Assembly: GCA_003224855.1 (NCBI GenBank)
Contig: QHZY01000019.1
Location: forward strand, 1 to 56,939
Direction: 5' to 3'
Origin: Acidobacteriota bacterium
Lineage (GTDB): Bacteria > Acidobacteriota > Terriglobia > Terriglobales > Acidobacteriaceae
Length of the DNA stretch: 56,939 nt
Part shown: in pieces, positions 54,737-56,939 of the stretch
Position numbering within the stretch: position 1 is the first letter of the stretch
Layout of the letters: every line of letters begins with the position of its first letter
Made by a program: the position numbers and the translations under genes
Notes under the pieces: generated by a model
What the model saw: only the letters and a program-made list of their open reading frames with translations
What the model was told of the DNA's origin: nothing
Databases searched by the model: none

Positions 54737-55957
54737 ATGGCTGCGGTGTTGCCACAAATTGCTCCACCTCGTGAAGTCTCGGTCGCTGCATGTTTCAATC
54801 CCGAGTTCGATTTGTTGCTGGCCTGCTGCGACGGAAGAAGGCCTGCCCCGGCCAATGCGGACTGGGAGCGGGTAGCGCAATTGGCGCAGGACCATGGAGT
54901 GCTGGCTCGCGTGTACGAAGCGCTGAGCGGAAACACTCAGGAAAGTGAGCTGGCGCCGCTGCGCCGGCGCTATGACGCCAACCTGCGCAAAGCTCTGCTC
55001 TTGACCCGTGAGCTGCTGCGAATTTGCGACCGGCTTGCTGCTGAAGGCGTTAAGGTGTTGCCTTACAAGGGCCCGGCACTCGCCTGCCAGCTCTATGGCA
55101 ATGTCGCCGCGCGGCAGTTTTCTGATATCGACCTGCTGGTCCGTCGTGCCGATGTGCAGCGTGCTCAGGTCGTTCTGGGCCACATTGGATATACCCGCCC
55201 ACTGCGCCTCACCCCTCGCCAGGAAGCTGCCTATTTGCAATCGGGATACGAATTTACGTTCGATGGTGCGCTCGGACGCAACCTCGTCGAGCTCAAGTGG
55301 GCTGTTGTCCCGCGCTTCTACGCCATCGATTTTAATGTTGGTGAACTGTTCGAGCGCGCAATTGAGATCGAGATAGGCGGGCAATGCCTGAAGACTTTAT
55401 CGCACGAAGATGCCCTGCTGGTGCACTGCGTTCATGCCGCGAAACATCAGTGGAGCGAGCTCTCCTGGTTGTGTGATCTCGCGCAGATGGTGCGACTTTG
55501 TCGGTTTGACTTCAACTCGGTGCAAGAACGCGCGATACGCCTGGGGATCAACCGGATCGTAGAGACCACATTTCTGCTCGCGCATGAACTGCTGGGAGTG
55601 CCGCTGCCAGACATGATCGGCAAAGACAAAGATTCCCAGGCGCGCCGCCTCCCGCAGTTTTTATCGAAAGCCATCAGTACTCGCAGCGAACCTGATCCTG
55701 AGTCCTTCGCCTACTTCCGGGCAGTGATGCAATCTCGCGAGCGCTGGCAGGACCGCGCACGGCTCCTCATTCGCCTGGCTTTGACGCCCGGCCCCGGAGA
55801 GTGGGAGGCAGTGCGGATTCCCGATTGGATGTTTGCCCTGTATCCGGCGGTGAGAATAGGCAGGCTAGCCAGGCGGTTGCTGTGCAACCCGACCTCCGGA
55901 GCAAAAAAGTTGGACAGCCCGGAGCCCCCCGCGGCTGTCCTGCACCCTCCCGGTTAG
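54737..55957 (+). CDS. Nucleotidyltransferase-family protein (NTP_transf_5 type)
   Basis: 406 residues. The nucleotidyltransferase core is VLPYKGPALACQLYGN and RQFSDIDLLV (DID metal site, about residue 130). It is followed by LRLTPRQEA and a long helical C-terminus (LSHEDALLVHCVHAAKHQW). This family recurs in lasso-peptide and exopolysaccharide clusters. Its reaction there is not settled; in paeninodin-like clusters it is linked to elaborating the phosphate added by the HprK-like kinase. It is divergent from the peptide operon, sharing an 85-base promoter region. Confidence 0.85.
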   Translation: MAAVLPQIAPPREVSVAACFNPEFDLLLACCDGRRPAPANADWERVAQLAQDHGVLARVYEALSGNTQESELAPLRRRYDANLRKALLLTRELLRICDRLAAEGVKVLPYKGPALACQLYGNVAARQFSDIDLLVRRADVQRAQVVLGHIGYTRPLRLTPRQEAAYLQSGYEFTFDGALGRNLVELKWAVVPRFYAIDFNVGELFERAIEIEIGGQCLKTLSHEDALLVHCVHAAKHQWSELSWLCDLAQMVRLCRFDFNSVQERAIRLGINRIVETTFLLAHELLGVPLPDMIGKDKDSQARRLPQFLSKAISTRSEPDPESFAYFRAVMQSRERWQDRARLLIRLALTPGPGEWEAVRIPDWMFALYPAVRIGRLARRLLCNPTSGAKKLDSPEPPAAVLHPPG

Positions 55958-56062
55958 AAGGGCTTTATAGGTTGAAGTCTAGTTCCCGCATATTGCGCCT
56001 GTGTTTCAGCAGCGTGAATACTGTGTAAATTCGCAGCCCGAAACTCTATAGTTATCGGTTCC

Positions 56063-56939
56063 ATGTCACGAAAAACCGAGAAGTCTTCAGAACTGCAAAA
56101 ACGCGCCGAACTGGTGATACCGGGCGGAGTTAACTCACCCGTGCGAGCGTTCCGCGCGGTGGGCGGCGAACCGGTGTTCATCGTGCGCGGAGAAGGCGCG
56201 CACATGTGGGACGTAGACGGGAATGAATATATCGACTACGTCGGCTCCTGGGGACCGCTGATTCTGGGGCACGCTGCGCCACAGGTGGTGGAAGCAATCA
56301 TGGACGCAGCTACCAGGGGCGCCAGCTTTGGCGCTTCCACTCCCGCGGAAGTCGAATTGGCGGAAATGGTGCAGCAGGCTGTTCCCTCAATCGAGAAGTT
56401 GCGTTTCGTTAGTTCCGGAACCGAAGCAACCATGTCAGCCATTCGGCTGGCGCGCGCCTTCAGCAAGCGCAAGTACATCGTGAAATTCGAAGGCTGCTAC
56501 CACGGTCACGCGGATGCGCTGTTAGTGAAAGCAGGTTCGGGAGTTGCCACTCTGGGAATTCCAGGATCCGCCGGGGTTCCGGAGGAGTTTGCGCAATTCA
56601 CCATCGCTCTGCCATTCAACGACACCAGCGCCGTAGAGCAGGCCTTCAATCGATACAAGCATCAGGTAGCTTGTGTGATTGTTGAGCCGGTGGTGGGCAA
56701 CATGGGTTGCGTTCCGGCGCAAGGCGATTACCTTGCGAACCTGCGCTTGATTACACAACGCGAAAACGCGCTGCTGATTTTCGACGAAGTAATGACCGGT
56801 TTTCGGGTTGCGTACGGAGGTGCTCAGGAGCTTTACGGGATCAAGCCGGACTTGACCACGCTGGGGAAAATTGTCGGCGGGGGTTTGCCGGTCGGCGCCT
56901 ATGGAGGCGCAACCGAGATCATGAACATGGTCGCCCCCC
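56063..56939 (+). CDS. hemL: Glutamate-1-semialdehyde 2,1-aminomutase, C-terminus cut by window edge
   Basis: 292 residues are in view from ATG 56063 ([15 protein letters not shown]). Family signatures are [88 protein letters not shown] and [16 protein letters not shown], the last with the PLP Lys. It makes 5-aminolevulinate, the first tetrapyrrole precursor, from glutamate-1-semialdehyde. The partner hemA is not in the window. Confidence 0.95.
   Translation, partial: MSRKTEKSSELQKRAELVIPGGVNSPVRAFRAVGGEPVFIVRGEGAHMWDVDGNEYIDYVGSWGPLILGHAAPQVVEAIMDAATRGASFGASTPAEVELAEMVQQAVPSIEKLRFVSSGTEATMSAIRLARAFSKRKYIVKFEGCYHGHADALLVKAGSGVATLGIPGSAGVPEEFAQFTIALPFNDTSAVEQAFNRYKHQVACVIVEPVVGNMGCVPAQGDYLANLRLITQRENALLIFDEVMTGFRVAYGGAQELYGIKPDLTTLGKIVGGGLPVGAYGGATEIMNMVAP

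Noticed and set aside
54652-54936. N-terminal extension of the ABC ATPase
   Set aside because: It overlaps the divergent nucleotidyltransferase gene and lacks ABC features; the family start is at 54651.
50273-55957. Reading the cluster as a lasso-peptide locus
   Set aside because: No asparagine-synthetase-like cyclase and no transglutaminase-type leader protease are present; only the kinase, the nucleotidyltransferase and a PqqD part resemble such loci.

Overview
The window is about 57 kb of a bacterial chromosome with dense coding on both strands and moderately high GC. It most likely comes from an acidobacterium of the Koribacter/Terriglobus type. The evidence is a VWFA-related secreted protein of the kind typical of that phylum, a very large Oar-like TonB receptor with a carboxypeptidase-regulatory N-terminal domain, DUF2911, IPT/TIG and Kelch secreted proteins, and RsbU-type phosphatases. 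I see no phage, insertion sequence, CRISPR array or rRNA. Two tRNAs (Pro-UGG and Val-GAC) are present. All functional names are read from the protein sequence; no database search was run.

Layout. 1-5.3 kb: CADD-type iron protein (cut by the window edge), IPT protein, pseudo-receiver, small hypotheticals, a DsbA-like remnant, ogt and a class V aminotransferase. 5.3-14.4 kb: mnmG, DUF2911, Kelch protein, a candidate structured RNA/terminator, a HAMP-PP2C phosphatase, trxB, a 59-aa protein behind a possible RNA switch, and tRNA-Pro. 14.4-18.5 kb: 2H phosphoesterase, a broken UDP-glucose-dehydrogenase-like gene, pgsA, tRNA-Val, DinB and Fur-family genes. 18.6-31.7 kb: VWFA protein, TonB receptor, and an MdtABC-like RND system of two permeases and one adaptor. 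31.8-46.1 kb: two site-2 proteases, a glycine-zipper lipoprotein, HD/OB nuclease, SurA-like isomerase, a broken M49-like peptidase, a degenerate SpoIIE phosphatase, rsmI, YqeY, a broken alanine-glyoxylate-type aminotransferase, serA and a beta-barrel protein. 46.2-50.2 kb: rsmD, a five-part c-di-GMP protein and a small PilZ protein.

50.3-56.0 kb is the most interesting region. It is a compact gene set that looks like a ribosomally made, post-translationally modified peptide (RiPP) system. An ABC ATPase and permease are followed by an unlisted 57-codon gene (52755-52928, minus) that has a leader/core layout with a YxxP element and two cysteines. Next come an S24/S26-type peptidase, an HprK-like kinase, and a PqqD-radical SAM-SPASM protein, the last three joined by ATGA overlaps. 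A nucleotidyltransferase-family gene is divergent on the other side. There is no lasso cyclase in the window. hemL begins at the right edge.

A second theme is that five genes (DsbA-like, UDP-glucose-dehydrogenase-like, M49 peptidase, class V aminotransferase, PqqD/radical SAM) each appear to have lost an internal block of tens of codons. Three of them change reading frame at the join. This is either real decay by short-repeat deletion or a systematic assembly error, and it should be settled before these genes are interpreted.
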